Shown: positions 28,775-40,743 of the stretch, in pieces
Numbering within the stretch: the stretch's first letter is position 1
Layout: each line of letters opens with the position of its first letter
Origin: Betaproteobacteria bacterium
GTDB taxonomy: Bacteria > Pseudomonadota > Gammaproteobacteria > Burkholderiales > CAIKXV01
NCBI GenBank assembly: GCA_021298815.1
Contig: JAJTHE010000008.1
Coordinates: 16,105 to 80,104, forward strand
DNA length: 64,000 nucleotides
Direction of reading: 5' to 3'
Translations under genes and position numbers: made by a program
The notes under the pieces: generated by a model
Databases searched by the model: none
Seen by the model: the letters and a program-made list of their open reading frames with translations, nothing else
Told to the model about the DNA's origin: nothing

Positions 28775-28775
28775 G

Positions 28776-29690
28776 TCAGGCCAGGTGCTTGCGGAAGAAG
28801 GCCATCGTGCGATCCCATGACAGCTTCGCGGCGGCCTCGTTGTAGCGCGGCGTCGAATTGTTGTGGAAGCCGTGCTGCGTGCCGGGATACACATGCGACT
28901 CGAAGCTGACCCCCGCGGCCTTCTTGGCCTGCTCGAAGCCGGCCTTCAGCTTGTTGATGTTGTCGTCGTTCTCGGCGTAGTGCACCAGCAGCGGCGCGCG
29001 CATCTTCGGCACCGCGGTGGTTTCGGCCGCCGCGCCGTAGTAGGGCACGCCCGCCTGCAGGGCATCGCCCATCTGCGTCGCCAGCCAGTTGGTCGTGCCG
29101 CCGCCCCAGCAGAATCCGGTGACGCCCAGCCTGCCGCTGGACAGGGCATGCGCCTTCAGGAAGGTGGCGCTGTTCAGCATGTCGGTGCGTAGCCTCGGCT
29201 GGTCGAGCTTGGCCTGCAGCATCCGGCCGTCGTCGTCGTTGCCCGGGTAGCCGCCCGCCGGGAACAGCCCGTCGGGTGCCAGCGCGAGGAAACCGTCGAC
29301 CGCGGCGCGGCGCGCGACATCCTCGATGTACGGATTCAGCCCGCGGTTCTCGTGGATCACCAGCACGGCCGGGAACGGGCCCTTGCCGGCCGGCTGCACG
29401 AGGTAGCCCCGCATCTGCCCCGAGTTCCCGCCGGGCGACGGATAGTTCACGTACTGCGCGCGGATGCGCGAATCGGTGAACGAGATCGTCTGCGCCGCGG
29501 CATAGCGCGGCATCAGCGCCTGCGCCATCGCCAGCCCGCCGGCGGTGACCGCGGCCGCGCGCAGCAGGAACTCGCGCCGGTCCATCCGGCCATGGCAGTA
29601 CTCGTCGTACAGGTCGAACACCCGCTGGTCGATCTCGATCTGGGTGAGTCCGCGGGGCTGGTCGAGCAGGGCGCTGTCGGTCATCTGCAT
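28776..29690 (-). CDS. Dienelactone hydrolase family protein with twin-arginine-like N-terminus
   Basis: RREFLLRAAAVTAGGLAMAQ; VLVIHENRGLNPYIEDVARR; GVTGFCWGGG (Cys nucleophile); GTQHGFHN. Confidence 0.92.
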   Translation of the reverse strand: MQMTDSALLDQPRGLTQIEIDQRVFDLYDEYCHGRMDRREFLLRAAAVTAGGLAMAQALMPRYAAAQTISFTDSRIRAQYVNYPSPGGNSGQMRGYLVQPAGKGPFPAVLVIHENRGLNPYIEDVARRAAVDGFLALAPDGLFPAGGYPGNDDDGRMLQAKLDQPRLRTDMLNSATFLKAHALSSGRLGVTGFCWGGGTTNWLATQMGDALQAGVPYYGAAAETTAVPKMRAPLLVHYAENDDNINKLKAGFEQAKKAAGVSFESHVYPGTQHGFHNNSTPRYNEAAAKLSWDRTMAFFRKHLA

Positions 29691-29721
29691 TCCTCGTGGG
29701 TGGATGGGTGCACCGGAGCGG

Positions 29722-30717
29722 TCATTCTGCCTTGGCCTTCGATTCCCGGATCACCTTTGCCCAGCGCGCGATCTCGGCCGCGAGGTACCGGGCGAAGAAG
29801 TCCGGCGGCTCGGCGATCGGGTCCGCGCCCATCTGCGCCAGCCGGTCGCGCACGTCGGGCTTCTGCACCGCCTTCACCGCGACGTCGTTGAGCAGGGAGA
29901 TCACCTCACGCGGCGTGCCCGCAGGCGCGAGCAGCCCGTACCAGGTCTCGGTGACGAAGCCAGGGATGCCGCCTTCCACCATCGTCGGCAGGTTCGGCAG
30001 CAGCGGGGAGCGTTTCGCGCTGGTGATGCCCAGGGCTCGCACGCGACCGGGCGTCATCAGCGGCTGCGCGGACGGGATGTTGTTGAACGCGAAGTCGACT
30101 TCGCCGCTCGCCAGCCCGGCCAGCGACGGTGCGCTGCCCTTGTACGGGACATGGGTCATGTCCACGCCGATCATCACCTTCAGCATCTCGCCGGACAGGT
30201 GCTGCGAGCTGCCGACGCCGGAGGACGAAAAGTTGAGCCTGCCCGGGTTCTTGCGTGCGACCGAGATGAATTCCTTCACCGACTTCGCCGGGAAGGACGG
30301 ATGCACCAGCAGCAGGTTCGGGCTGGTGGCGAACACGGCGATCGGTGCGAAGTCCTTCACCGGGTCGTAGTTGATCTTCGCGTACAGGCTCACGTTGATG
30401 CCGTGCGCGGCCGAACTCATGAACAGCGTGTAGCCGTCGGCGGGCTGGCGTGCGACGAACTCGGCGGCGACGTTCTGTGCCGCGCCCGGCCGGTTCTCGA
30501 CCACCACCGGCTGGGCGAGCGCGGCCGAGACCTCCTGCGCGATCAGGCGGCCCATGATGTCGGTGCCGCCGCCCGGGGCGTAGCCGACGATCATCCGGAT
30601 CGGTTTGGCCGGGAACTTCTGGGCCAGGACCGCGGGGACGGTCGCCGCCAGTGCGACGGCGGCCACCGCCACCAGCAGGGGGACGCTGCCACGGCGGGCC
30701 TGGGTCTTTCTGTGCAT
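29722..30717 (-). CDS. Bug/TctC family substrate-binding protein
   Basis: FPAKPIRMIVGYAPGGGTDIMGR, PADGYTLFMS, HVPYKGSAPSLAG. Confidence 0.93.
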   Translation of the reverse strand: MHRKTQARRGSVPLLVAVAAVALAATVPAVLAQKFPAKPIRMIVGYAPGGGTDIMGRLIAQEVSAALAQPVVVENRPGAAQNVAAEFVARQPADGYTLFMSSAAHGINVSLYAKINYDPVKDFAPIAVFATSPNLLLVHPSFPAKSVKEFISVARKNPGRLNFSSSGVGSSQHLSGEMLKVMIGVDMTHVPYKGSAPSLAGLASGEVDFAFNNIPSAQPLMTPGRVRALGITSAKRSPLLPNLPTMVEGGIPGFVTETWYGLLAPAGTPREVISLLNDVAVKAVQKPDVRDRLAQMGADPIAEPPDFFARYLAAEIARWAKVIRESKAKAE

Positions 30718-30908
30718 GGGATCTCCTCCTGGGGGATTGCTTTCATGTGCACCTTGGCGTGCAACCCGGCTTGAATCGTACACTGCCGCAGGAGGGGTCG
30801 CGTGTCCGCCGGCGGCCCCGCGCTGCGTGCGGCCGGGTGCGCGGCAGGGCGGCGTGGCCGGGCGCGGCGCCGGCCGGCGGGTACACTTGCCGGCAGGAGG
30901 GCTCACGC

Positions 30909-31826
30909 ATGGAACTCGGATTCATCGGTCTCGGCCGCATGGGCGGCAACATGGTCGCTCGCCTGCTCGCCGGCCGGTCGATCCGGGTGGTGGTGCACGA
31001 CCGCTCGGAAGAACCGGTGAAGGCGCTGGTGGCGAAGGGGGCGCTCGCGGCCGGGTCGCCGACGCAGCTGGTGTCGATGCTCGGCGCCAGCCCGCGGGTG
31101 GTCTGGCTGATGCTGCCGGCGGGCGAGGTCACCGAAGTGATCTACCGCGAGGTGCGCGAGCAGCTCGGCGAAGGCGACATCCTGGTCGACGGCGCGAACT
31201 CGAACCATCGCGACACCTCGCGCCGGGCGCTCGAGTGCGCGGCACGCGGCATCCGCCTGCTCGGCGTCGGCGTCAGCGGCGGCATCGTCGCGGCCGACAG
31301 CGGCTACCCGATGATGATCGGCGGCGATCCGGCGGCCTATGCGCATTGTCTGCCGCTGTTCCAGGGCCTCGGGCTCGACAAGGGCTATGCGCTCGTCGGC
31401 AGCGATCCATCCGCCGGCCACTACGTGAAGATGGTGCACAATGCGATCGAGTACGGAATGATGCAGGCGATCGCCGAAGGCTTCGACCTGCTGCAGAACG
31501 GTTCGGTCAAGGGACTGGACCTGCCGGGCATCGCCGGCATCTGGAACCACGGTACCATCGTCAGCTCGTTCCTGATGCAGATGACCGCCAACGCGCTCGC
31601 CCGCGACGCGGACCTGTCCGGCCTGGCGCCGTTCGTGGCCGACAGCGGCGAGGGCCGCTGGGCGGCGATCGAGGCGATGGAACACAGCGTGCCGTTCGTC
31701 GCGAATACCTATGCGCTGCATGCACGCTACCAGTCGCGCGATCCGAACTCGCTCGCGCTGCGCCTGCTGTCCGCGATGCGCCGCGAGTTCGGCGGCCATG
31801 CGGTGAAGCCGGCCGGGACCGACTGA
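30909..31826 (+). CDS. gnd: 6-phosphogluconate dehydrogenase, short (decarboxylating, GndA-like) form
   Basis: MELGFIGLGRMGGNMVARLL; ILVDGANSNHRDT; GVGVSGGI; YVKMVHNAIEYGMMQAIAEGF. Confidence 0.9.
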   Translation: MELGFIGLGRMGGNMVARLLAGRSIRVVVHDRSEEPVKALVAKGALAAGSPTQLVSMLGASPRVVWLMLPAGEVTEVIYREVREQLGEGDILVDGANSNHRDTSRRALECAARGIRLLGVGVSGGIVAADSGYPMMIGGDPAAYAHCLPLFQGLGLDKGYALVGSDPSAGHYVKMVHNAIEYGMMQAIAEGFDLLQNGSVKGLDLPGIAGIWNHGTIVSSFLMQMTANALARDADLSGLAPFVADSGEGRWAAIEAMEHSVPFVANTYALHARYQSRDPNSLALRLLSAMRREFGGHAVKPAGTD

Positions 31827-32575
31827 TGGGCCGGCTGGTCCGGCTGCCGGAACGCACGGCGCTGGACCGGGCCTGCGCCGCCTGGCTGGCGCGCCGGCTG
31901 CAGTCCGGCGCCGGCCCGGTCGTGTTCGCCGCCTGCGGCGGACGCAGCGTGGACGGCATCCTGGCGGCGCTGCCCGGGCAGGCAGGCGTGCCCTGGGAGC
32001 GGGTGCATGTCTTCCTGGTCGATGAACGCGTGGTGCCTGCGGGCCATGCCGACAGCAACCTGCGGCAACTGCACGCAGGGCTGGTGGCGCCGCTCGCGTC
32101 GGCGGGGCTGCTGCCTGCGGGCAACTTGCACGCCTTCGCCTTCCCGCAGCATCCCTCGGTCGCCGCCGAGGCCGCGGCGGTGGAGTCCTGCAACCGGGCG
32201 CTGCGGGCGCTTGGCGGACGCTTCGATGCCGTGCTGCTCAGCGCCGGCGAGGATGGCCATGTCGCCGCGCTGTTCCCCGGCCACCGGTCGTTCGACGATC
32301 CCGCGCAGGGCTACATCCGGTTCGACGACTCGCCGAAGCCGCCCGCGTCGCGGGTCAGCGCGTCGCGGGCCCTGCTGCTGCGTTCGCGCGCGGCGGCCCT
32401 GGTGTTCGCCGGGGAATCGAAGCGCGCTGCGCTGGCGGGGTTCATCGCCTGCGGCAGGCCGGATCCCGATGCAGGCCTCGGCCGGCTGGCAGTGCTCGAC
32501 AGGCAGCCCGTTCCCGCCTGCCTCGTGCGTGCGCTGCCGGAGTGGGCGGCCTTCACCGACCTGGACCACCGATGA
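31826..32575 (+). CDS. pgl: 6-phosphogluconolactonase
   Basis: VHVFLVDERVVPAGHADSNLRQLH; VLLSAGEDGHVAALFPGH; ATGA overlap with gnd. Confidence 0.9.
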   Translation: MGRLVRLPERTALDRACAAWLARRLQSGAGPVVFAACGGRSVDGILAALPGQAGVPWERVHVFLVDERVVPAGHADSNLRQLHAGLVAPLASAGLLPAGNLHAFAFPQHPSVAAEAAAVESCNRALRALGGRFDAVLLSAGEDGHVAALFPGHRSFDDPAQGYIRFDDSPKPPASRVSASRALLLRSRAAALVFAGESKRAALAGFIACGRPDPDAGLGRLAVLDRQPVPACLVRALPEWAAFTDLDHR

Positions 32576-34045
32576 GCGCGCCCGCAAGCCGCTGCGAGCC
32601 CTGCGTGATCCTCGTGTTCGGGGCCACCGGCGACCTCGCCAGGCGCAAGATCTTCCCTGCGCTGCTCGCGCTGCATCGCCGCGGCTTCCTGCACGCGCAC
32701 ACGCCGGTGGTCGCGGTGTCGCGTCGCCCGCTGTCGGTCGCGGACCTGCTGGCGCCCCTGCACCTCGAAGGCGGTGGGGACGACGCGGAAGCGCTGCGTG
32801 CGTTCGCCGCATCGGTGCGCTGCATCGCGTTCGACCACGGCGAGGCCACGCTGCCTGCCTTCGTCGCAGCGGTCGACGACCTCGCGCGAGCGCGCGGGGC
32901 CGGCCCGGCGCGGGCGGTGTACTTCGCGCTGCCGGCCGACGCGTTCGAGCCGACCGCCGCGCTGCTGGTGAAGGGCGGGCTGTTCCAGGGCGAAGGCTGG
33001 CGCCGGCTGTGCTTCGAGAAGCCGTTCGGCCACGACCTCGCGTCCGCGCGCGAGCTCAATGCGAAGATCACGCGCCACTTCGACGAGTCGTCGATCTACC
33101 GGATCGACCACTACCTGGGCAAGGAGCTGGTGCGCAACCTGATGGTGATGCGTTTCGCCAACCCGCTGTTCGGGCAGATCTGGAACCGCGGGTTCATCGA
33201 CCATGTGCAGGTGACGATCGCCGAGACGCTCGGCGTGGAAGGGCGCGCCGGCTACTACGAGAAGGCCGGCGCGGTGCGCGACATGATGCAGAACCACCTG
33301 ATGCAGGTGCTGGCACTGGCCGCGATGGAGCCGCCGAAGGCGCTGGATGCCGACAGCGTGCGCGACGCGATGGTCGAGGTGGTGCGCCAGCTGGTGCCCC
33401 CGTCCGGCGGCGACTTCGTGCTCGGGCAGTTCGCGCCAGGCGAAGCGGGCGGCAGGCCGGTGCCGGGTTACCGCGAAGAGCCGGGGGTCGATCCGGCCTC
33501 GGACACCGAGACCTTCGTGGCGGTGCGCGCCTGCATCGACAATCCGCGCTGGCAGGGCGTGCCGTTCTTCCTGCGCACCGGCAAGCGGATGGGACGCAGG
33601 CTGGCCGAGGCGAACATCGTGCTGCGTGCGCAGCCCGGCACCCTGTTCCGCGCCGACCGTGCGGTCGAAGGCGAGCCCGGACCGAACGTGATCTCGATCC
33701 GCATCCAGCCCAACGAAGGCATCTCGGTGGAGTTCACGGTGAAGGCCCCGGGGGAGGGCCTGCGGCTGGAGACCGCGGTGATGGAGCACTGCCATCATTG
33801 CGTGTACGGGCTCAATACCGCGGAGGCCTACGAGATCCTGCTGCACGAATTCCTGGCCGGCGACCAGACGCTGTTCACGCGATGGGATTTCGTGGAGGCG
33901 AGCTGGCGCTGGGTGGATGCGATCACCGCCGCCCGCGACGGCCAGGCGAGTGCGTTTCCCAACTATGCCGCCGGCACTTCCGGCCCGGCACAGGCGGAAG
34001 GCCTCCTCGGCGAGGGGCGGGACTGGATCGTCTCCCGTGACATCC

Positions 34046-34053
<8 letters not shown>
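32572..34053 (+). CDS. zwf: Glucose-6-phosphate dehydrogenase
   Basis: LVFGATGDLARRKIFPALLALHRRG; SSIYRIDHYLGKELVRNLMVMRFAN; FFLRTGKRM. Confidence 0.96.
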
Positions 34054-35329
<1,276 letters not shown>

Positions 35330-35376
35330 CAGCGCCCGGTCGCCCGCACAGCCGGGCGTGGCGCCAGGAGGAATCC

Positions 35377-36399
35377 ATGACCAGCCCGAACCGCGTCCAT
35401 CCTTGCCTGCGTCCGGCCACGCGTCCCGCCGCCGCCCTTACGGTGGTAGCAGCCGCGATCGCGATGCTCGTCCCGGACGCCGCGCACGCGCAGCCGTTCC
35501 CGCAACCGGGCAAGGCGATCCGCCTGCTGGTGGGCTTCCCGCCGGGCGGGTCGACCGACCTGCTTGCGCGCAGCGTCGGTAACAAGCTCGGGGAACAGCT
35601 GGGCGTGCAGGTGGTCGTGGACAACCGGGCTGGTGCTGCGGGCAACGTCGCCGCCGAGCTCGCGGCGCGCGGCAATCCGGATGGCTACACGCTGCTGATG
35701 GCGACGGTCAGCAGCCATGCGATCAACCCGGCCCTGTACCGCAGCATCCCCTACGATCCGATCGGCGACTATGCGCCGGTCAGCCTGGTCGCGTCCTATC
35801 CGCTGATCCTGGCGGTGAACCCGTCGCTCGGCGTGAAGACGGTGGCCGACCTCGTGGCGCTGGCACGGCAGAAGCCCGGCACGCTGAATTTCTCGTCGTC
35901 CGGCAACGGCTCGCCGGGCCACCTGTCGGGCGAACTGTTCAAGATGCTGGCGAAGGTCGACATGACCCACGTCCCGTACAAGGGCGGCGCACCGGCGACC
36001 GCGGCCGTGCTGGCGAACGAGGCACAGCTCATCTTCGCGACGCTGCCGGGCGCGATCGGATTCATCAAGTCGGGCAAGCTGGTCGGCCCCGCGGTGACCA
36101 CCGCGAAGCGTTCCGGTGCGCTGCCCGACGTGCCCACGGTCGCGGAGGCCGGCGTGCCCGGCTTCGCGACCAGTTCGTGGGCCGGCCTCGTCGCCCCGGC
36201 ACGCACGCCGCGCGCCATCACGGGTGCACTGCGCGAGGCTGTGGTGAAGTCGCTGGCCGCACCCGACCTGCGCGAGCGGCTCGCCCGCGACGGCGCCGAC
36301 CCGGTGGGCAGCACGCCGGAGGAGTTCGCGGCCTACATCAAGTCCGAACTCGCGCAATGGCGCAAGGTGGTGCAGCAGGCGAAGGCGCAGATCGACTAG
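35377..36399 (+). CDS. Bug/TctC family substrate-binding protein
   Basis: GKAIRLLVGFPPGGSTDLLAR, NPDGYTLLMA, HVPYKGGAPATAA. Confidence 0.93.
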   Translation: MTSPNRVHPCLRPATRPAAALTVVAAAIAMLVPDAAHAQPFPQPGKAIRLLVGFPPGGSTDLLARSVGNKLGEQLGVQVVVDNRAGAAGNVAAELAARGNPDGYTLLMATVSSHAINPALYRSIPYDPIGDYAPVSLVASYPLILAVNPSLGVKTVADLVALARQKPGTLNFSSSGNGSPGHLSGELFKMLAKVDMTHVPYKGGAPATAAVLANEAQLIFATLPGAIGFIKSGKLVGPAVTTAKRSGALPDVPTVAEAGVPGFATSSWAGLVAPARTPRAITGALREAVVKSLAAPDLRERLARDGADPVGSTPEEFAAYIKSELAQWRKVVQQAKAQID

Positions 36400-37070
36400 G
36401 TCGCTGTTCCGGTGTCCGGCATGGCGCGGCCGGGAGGCATTGCGCGTCCGGCCAGCCACCATGCGGCCAGCGCCAGCGCGGCACCGGCGGGCAGGTCGAT
36501 CGCGTAATGCTGCTTGAAGGTCAGCGTGCTCGCGATGCTCGCCAGCGCAACCGCGTGGCAGGCGACCTTGCCGGGCGTGCGTCCCGCGCCGACCAGCAGC
36601 ATGCAGAACAGGCAACTCGTCACATGCAGGCTGGGAAGGCAGTTGACGGGTGCGTCGATCGCGCGCACCCAGCCGGCCACTGCCGCGGTAAGGGCATCGG
36701 GCGGCCATGCGGCGGCGAACGCCTCGCGCGGATAGCGCAGCGGCCAGGCGACGAACAGCAGCGCGGCGACGGCCTGGGCGAGCAGCACGGCGTACAGGAA
36801 GCGGGTGCAACGCACGAGGTCGCGGCAGGACGCATAGGAGGCCACCAGCAGCGGGTACTGGGCGAGGTAGGGCCAGACCGTCTGCGGGATCCACGGGATG
36901 CGTCGTTCCCAGTCGAACAGGGCGATCACCTGTGCATGCCCGGCGGCGATCCGGCCCGGCAGGATGTACAGCGCCGCGCAGGCCAGCGCGACCAGCAGCG
37001 CGGCGGCGTACTTGCCGGTGCGGGTGCGCAGCAGCGGAAGGCCGGCGGCCGTGCGCGCGCGTTCAGGCAT
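36396..37070 (-). CDS. PAP2-like membrane phosphatase / inositol phosphorylceramide synthase-like
   Basis: Multiple TMs; VNCLPSLHVTSCLF and KQHYAIDLPAGAALALAAWW (PAP2 motif pair). Confidence 0.8.
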   Translation of the reverse strand: MPERARTAAGLPLLRTRTGKYAAALLVALACAALYILPGRIAAGHAQVIALFDWERRIPWIPQTVWPYLAQYPLLVASYASCRDLVRCTRFLYAVLLAQAVAALLFVAWPLRYPREAFAAAWPPDALTAAVAGWVRAIDAPVNCLPSLHVTSCLFCMLLVGAGRTPGKVACHAVALASIASTLTFKQHYAIDLPAGAALALAAWWLAGRAMPPGRAMPDTGTAT

Positions 37071-37806
37071 CGGCGACGATCCCGTGCCGGCGGTACCAGT
37101 CGGCGAACACGCGCTGCGCCCGGCGCCCGAACGGACTGCGCCGCAGCAGCCAGAGCAGCGTCCGGTTCAGGCCGTCCGCGAAAGGGTGCATCGGCCGCAG
37201 GATGTCCATGAACAGCACGCAGCGCCGCTGCGCCGACTCGTTCGCGGCGCTGTGCACGCGCGTGTCGTCGAACACGATCGTGCGCCCGTGCTGCCAGTGC
37301 ATGCGGATGCCGTCGACCTCGATCCAGCAGGCTTCGCGCTCCGTCGGCAACTCCAGCGCGACCTGCACGCGTAGCAGGCCCTTGTAGGGACCGCGATGCG
37401 GCGCCAGCCGCTTGCCCGGTTCCAGGATGGAGAACATCGCCGTCTGCATGCCGGGCACCGCGCGCACGGCAGCCGCGGTGCGCGGGCACAGCGCGGCGTT
37501 GCGTGGCGCCTCGATGCCGTAGGCATGCAGCACGAAGGTGCGCCAGCGGTCGTCTGAGGTGATCGGCAACTGTTCGGGCGAGATCTCGTGGAACGGCGGG
37601 ATCGGTTCGCCGCCGTCGACCAGCCGGCGGTACTCGGCCACCATGTCGGGGACCGCGGCCTCGAGCGCCGGCACCCAGGCGAACAGGCGCGGGTCGTGCA
37701 CCGGGGGGTCGCCCAGCAGCGATGCATGGGCGAGGTAGCGCTCGAACCGGTGCAGCAGGCGGAACGACAGCGGTACGGCATCCACGGTGCGCGGCAGTCC
37801 GGTCAT
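37063..37806 (-). CDS. Aspartyl/asparaginyl beta-hydroxylase family protein (Fe/2OG-type)
   Basis: MFSILEPGKRLAPHRGPYKGLLRVQVALELP, WQHGRTIVFDDTRVHSAANESAQRRCVLFMDILRP. Confidence 0.88.
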   Translation of the reverse strand: MTGLPRTVDAVPLSFRLLHRFERYLAHASLLGDPPVHDPRLFAWVPALEAAVPDMVAEYRRLVDGGEPIPPFHEISPEQLPITSDDRWRTFVLHAYGIEAPRNAALCPRTAAAVRAVPGMQTAMFSILEPGKRLAPHRGPYKGLLRVQVALELPTEREACWIEVDGIRMHWQHGRTIVFDDTRVHSAANESAQRRCVLFMDILRPMHPFADGLNRTLLWLLRRSPFGRRAQRVFADWYRRHGIVADA

Positions 37807-38687
37807 CGGCTGGCGAGGACTGCCTGCAGCAGGGCCGGCCAGAAGCGGTCGTGCGCGAAACCGAGGCCGCCGATGGAGGGCTGCGAATGGTCGATGCCGT
37901 CGAGCTGCAGCATCGCATGGCCGGGCCAGCACTGGTCGCGGGTGAAGAATACGCCGTCGTGCGGCTGTCCGGGTTCGATGCGGTCGAGGCGGCCGAAGCG
38001 CAGTTCCAGCGACAGCGATGGCTGCCGCGCGCACGAGGCGACCATCAGGCAGCGAAAGGGCAGGCCGGATCGGTCGAGCAGCGCCGCGAGCGGGGCGATC
38101 ACCGGGCCGTCCAGTTCGCGGCAGGCGCTGCGCGCGCCGGCCAGCGTGAGCAGCGCGGCTTCGGCCGGCTCGCGCAGGCGGTCGCCGCGGCGCAGACTGT
38201 CCCGGTGCCGTCCGTGGAACATGCTTTCGAGGCAGGGCGCGCCCGCGCGCGGTACCTGCACGCCGACGCAGGCGAGCGTCGCCTGCGCCAGGCGGGGTTC
38301 GCCGGCCAGTGCGAGCAGGATTTCCAGGCCCCCCTTGCTGTGCGCGAGGAACAGCGGGCGCCGCCCGGCGTCGACCAGCGCCGCGACCTGGCGCACCAGC
38401 AATCGTCGGTTGTGTTCGATCGTGCCCGCCGGATCGGTGCGTGCGATGGTCGCCTGCCAGCCTGCCGAGCGCAGTCGCGCGAGCGGCGCGCGGAAGTGCC
38501 CGGGGATCCACGCGCCGAACAGGCCGCGCACCATCACCACGGTACAGTCGGTCACCGCAGCGGCCAGAGTCGGGCCGTCCTCCCGCCCGGTGAAGACGCG
38601 GTCGAAGATGTCCCGTTCCGGCGCGGGGCCGGTGGTCGCGGCGGCGTCGGGGATCAACGCGGCAGCGCCGCCGCTGCCATGCGGCAC
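37803..38687 (-). CDS. Alpha/beta hydrolase-like protein
   Basis: VVMVRGLFGAWIPGHF, PLFLAHSKGGLEILLAL (nucleophile elbow HSKGG), C-terminal DHSQPSIG; overlaps next gene by 4 bp. Confidence 0.75.
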   Translation of the reverse strand: MPHGSGGAAALIPDAAATTGPAPERDIFDRVFTGREDGPTLAAAVTDCTVVMVRGLFGAWIPGHFRAPLARLRSAGWQATIARTDPAGTIEHNRRLLVRQVAALVDAGRRPLFLAHSKGGLEILLALAGEPRLAQATLACVGVQVPRAGAPCLESMFHGRHRDSLRRGDRLREPAEAALLTLAGARSACRELDGPVIAPLAALLDRSGLPFRCLMVASCARQPSLSLELRFGRLDRIEPGQPHDGVFFTRDQCWPGHAMLQLDGIDHSQPSIGGLGFAHDRFWPALLQAVLASR

Positions 38688-38743
38688 GATACTGCGACTA
38701 GAATCACCGTGATCGCGCCCTCGCGAAGCCAGGCTCCCGCCGA

Positions 38744-39694
38744 ATGCCCCAGACCCGTCTTCCCCAGAATGGCCCCCCCGAAGACCGACGTGCGTCGCTC
38801 GATCGGCAGAACGTCGGCGTGCTGGTGCTGCAGCTGCTCGGCTGGGGCGTGATGATCGAGGCGCTGCACCGGGACATCTTGTTCGGGTGGAAGGCCGCCA
38901 TCGTCGTGCTGTTCTGCCTGATGATGCAGGGCGTGTTCTCGATGATGCATGAATGCTGCCATCGCAACGGCCATCGGCAACGGCGCCTGAACTGGGCGAT
39001 GGGCGCGCTGGCTTCCACCCTGTTCGGCAGTTCGTACACGCTCATCCGGGTGAATCACGAGGGGCATCACCAGCGCAACCGTTCGCATGCGGAACTGGCC
39101 GAGTTCATCATGCCCGGCGAGCGGCCCGCGTTCAAGATCGGACTGTACTACTTCGCGATCCTCGGCGGCATCTGGATCGGCAGCTTCGTCGCGACCCTGC
39201 TGCTGCCGTTCGTGCCCTACCAGCATGCGAAGTCGCTGGCGCTGCGCATGACCACCATGGACGGCTACAGCCGCTCGTTCGCCGAGTTCGACGCCGACGA
39301 CTGGGCGCTGCTGCGGCTGGAGGCCGTGCTCGCGGTCGCCTGGTGGTCCGGCTGCATCTGGCTGTTCGGCTGGAGCTGGCAGGTGCTGCTCGTGGTCTAC
39401 GCGTGCTATGCGTTCTCGTATTCGTCGCTGCAGTGGGTCTACCACATGCGCACGCCGCTCGACCGCATCGAAGGCGCCTACGACCTGCGCCTGCCGACGC
39501 CGGTGCGCTGGCTGTTCCTCAACTTCAACTACAACCTGTCGCACCATCGCCATCCGCGCGCGCCCTGGCAGGACCTGCATGCGCGCGTCGACCGGCGCGA
39601 GACCCAGCCGCTGTGGTACCGGTACCTGTCGGTGTTCCGGCCGCCGGAACCGTATCCGGACGATCCGTCGCGGCTGGCCAAGCAGTATTTCTGA
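38744..39694 (+). CDS. Fatty acid desaturase family protein (desaturase A of cluster)
   Basis: His boxes HECCHRNGH, NHEGHHQRNRSH, NYNLSHHRHPRAPW with TM segments. Confidence 0.88.
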   Translation: MPQTRLPQNGPPEDRRASLDRQNVGVLVLQLLGWGVMIEALHRDILFGWKAAIVVLFCLMMQGVFSMMHECCHRNGHRQRRLNWAMGALASTLFGSSYTLIRVNHEGHHQRNRSHAELAEFIMPGERPAFKIGLYYFAILGGIWIGSFVATLLLPFVPYQHAKSLALRMTTMDGYSRSFAEFDADDWALLRLEAVLAVAWWSGCIWLFGWSWQVLLVVYACYAFSYSSLQWVYHMRTPLDRIEGAYDLRLPTPVRWLFLNFNYNLSHHRHPRAPWQDLHARVDRRETQPLWYRYLSVFRPPEPYPDDPSRLAKQYF

Positions 39695-40743
39695 TGGCCG
39701 CGGGCGGGGACACGGGTGACCGGCTGCTGCGGCACTGGTATGCGTTGTGCCGCAGCCGCGACCTTGGCCATCGTGCGCCGCTGCCGGTGCGCCTGTTCGG
39801 ACGGCGGCTGGTCGCGTTCCGTGGCGAGGGCGGCCGACCGGCCGCGCTGCACGACCGCTGCGTGCATCGGCAGGCGCCGCTGTCGGCGGGACGCGTCTGC
39901 GCAGCGCGGCTGCAGTGCCCGTACCACGGCTGGGCGTACGACGGCAGCGGCCGCGTGGTGCAGGTGCCGGCGCTCGGGCCGGGGCAGGTACCGGAGGGCC
40001 TGCGCGTCGCGTCGCTGCCCTGCGTCGAACAGGACGGCCTGGTGTGGACGTGGCCGGGCGAGGGCGAGCCCGATCGTCCGCCGCCACGGGTGCCGACCTG
40101 CGACGAACCCGGGTGGACGCGGTTCATCATGAAGACCCGGTTCCGCGGCACGGTCGAAGCCTGCCTCGAGAACTTCCTCGACTGTCCGCATGCCACCTTC
40201 GTGCACCGCGGCTGGTTCCGTTCGCCTACCGGCGTGCCGGTGACCGCACGGGTCACGTCGCTGCCCGACGGCGCGCAGGCCGAGTACTTCGGCGAGCCGC
40301 GCCGGCGCAGCGTGATCTGGGCGATGTTCTCGCCCCCGGGCGGCACCATGCAGCATGTCGACCGCTTCATCGCGCCGGCGACCAGCCGTGTCGACTACGT
40401 GTTCCCGAACGGCCTCGCCTACAACATCACGTCCACCTGCAGCCCGGTCGAGGGCGATGCCATCGAGGTGTACACGGTGATGTCGTTCCGCTTCCGCGGA
40501 CTCGGGCCGCTGGTACGCCTGTTCTTCGAGCCGCTGTCGCGCTGGATCATCCGCCAGGACGTGCGCATGCTCGACCGGGTCGCCGACAACCGCGCCGCGG
40601 ACGCGGCCGCCGGCGCGCCGCCCGCGCGCAGCACCGAGGCCGACCTGCTCGGTGAATCGATCTGGCGCTGGCGCGCCGCCCTCGCGCGCGGCGAACCGCC
40701 GCCGGCGGCCGGGGCGGTACGCGACGTGCGGCTGGTGCTGTGA
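39694..40743 (+). CDS. Rieske [2Fe-2S] oxygenase alpha subunit-like
   Basis: Rieske CVHRQAPLSAGRVCAARLQCPYHGWAYDGSG; mononuclear Fe motif ENFLDCPHATFVH. Confidence 0.9.
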   Translation: MAAGGDTGDRLLRHWYALCRSRDLGHRAPLPVRLFGRRLVAFRGEGGRPAALHDRCVHRQAPLSAGRVCAARLQCPYHGWAYDGSGRVVQVPALGPGQVPEGLRVASLPCVEQDGLVWTWPGEGEPDRPPPRVPTCDEPGWTRFIMKTRFRGTVEACLENFLDCPHATFVHRGWFRSPTGVPVTARVTSLPDGAQAEYFGEPRRRSVIWAMFSPPGGTMQHVDRFIAPATSRVDYVFPNGLAYNITSTCSPVEGDAIEVYTVMSFRFRGLGPLVRLFFEPLSRWIIRQDVRMLDRVADNRAADAAAGAPPARSTEADLLGESIWRWRAALARGEPPPAAGAVRDVRLVL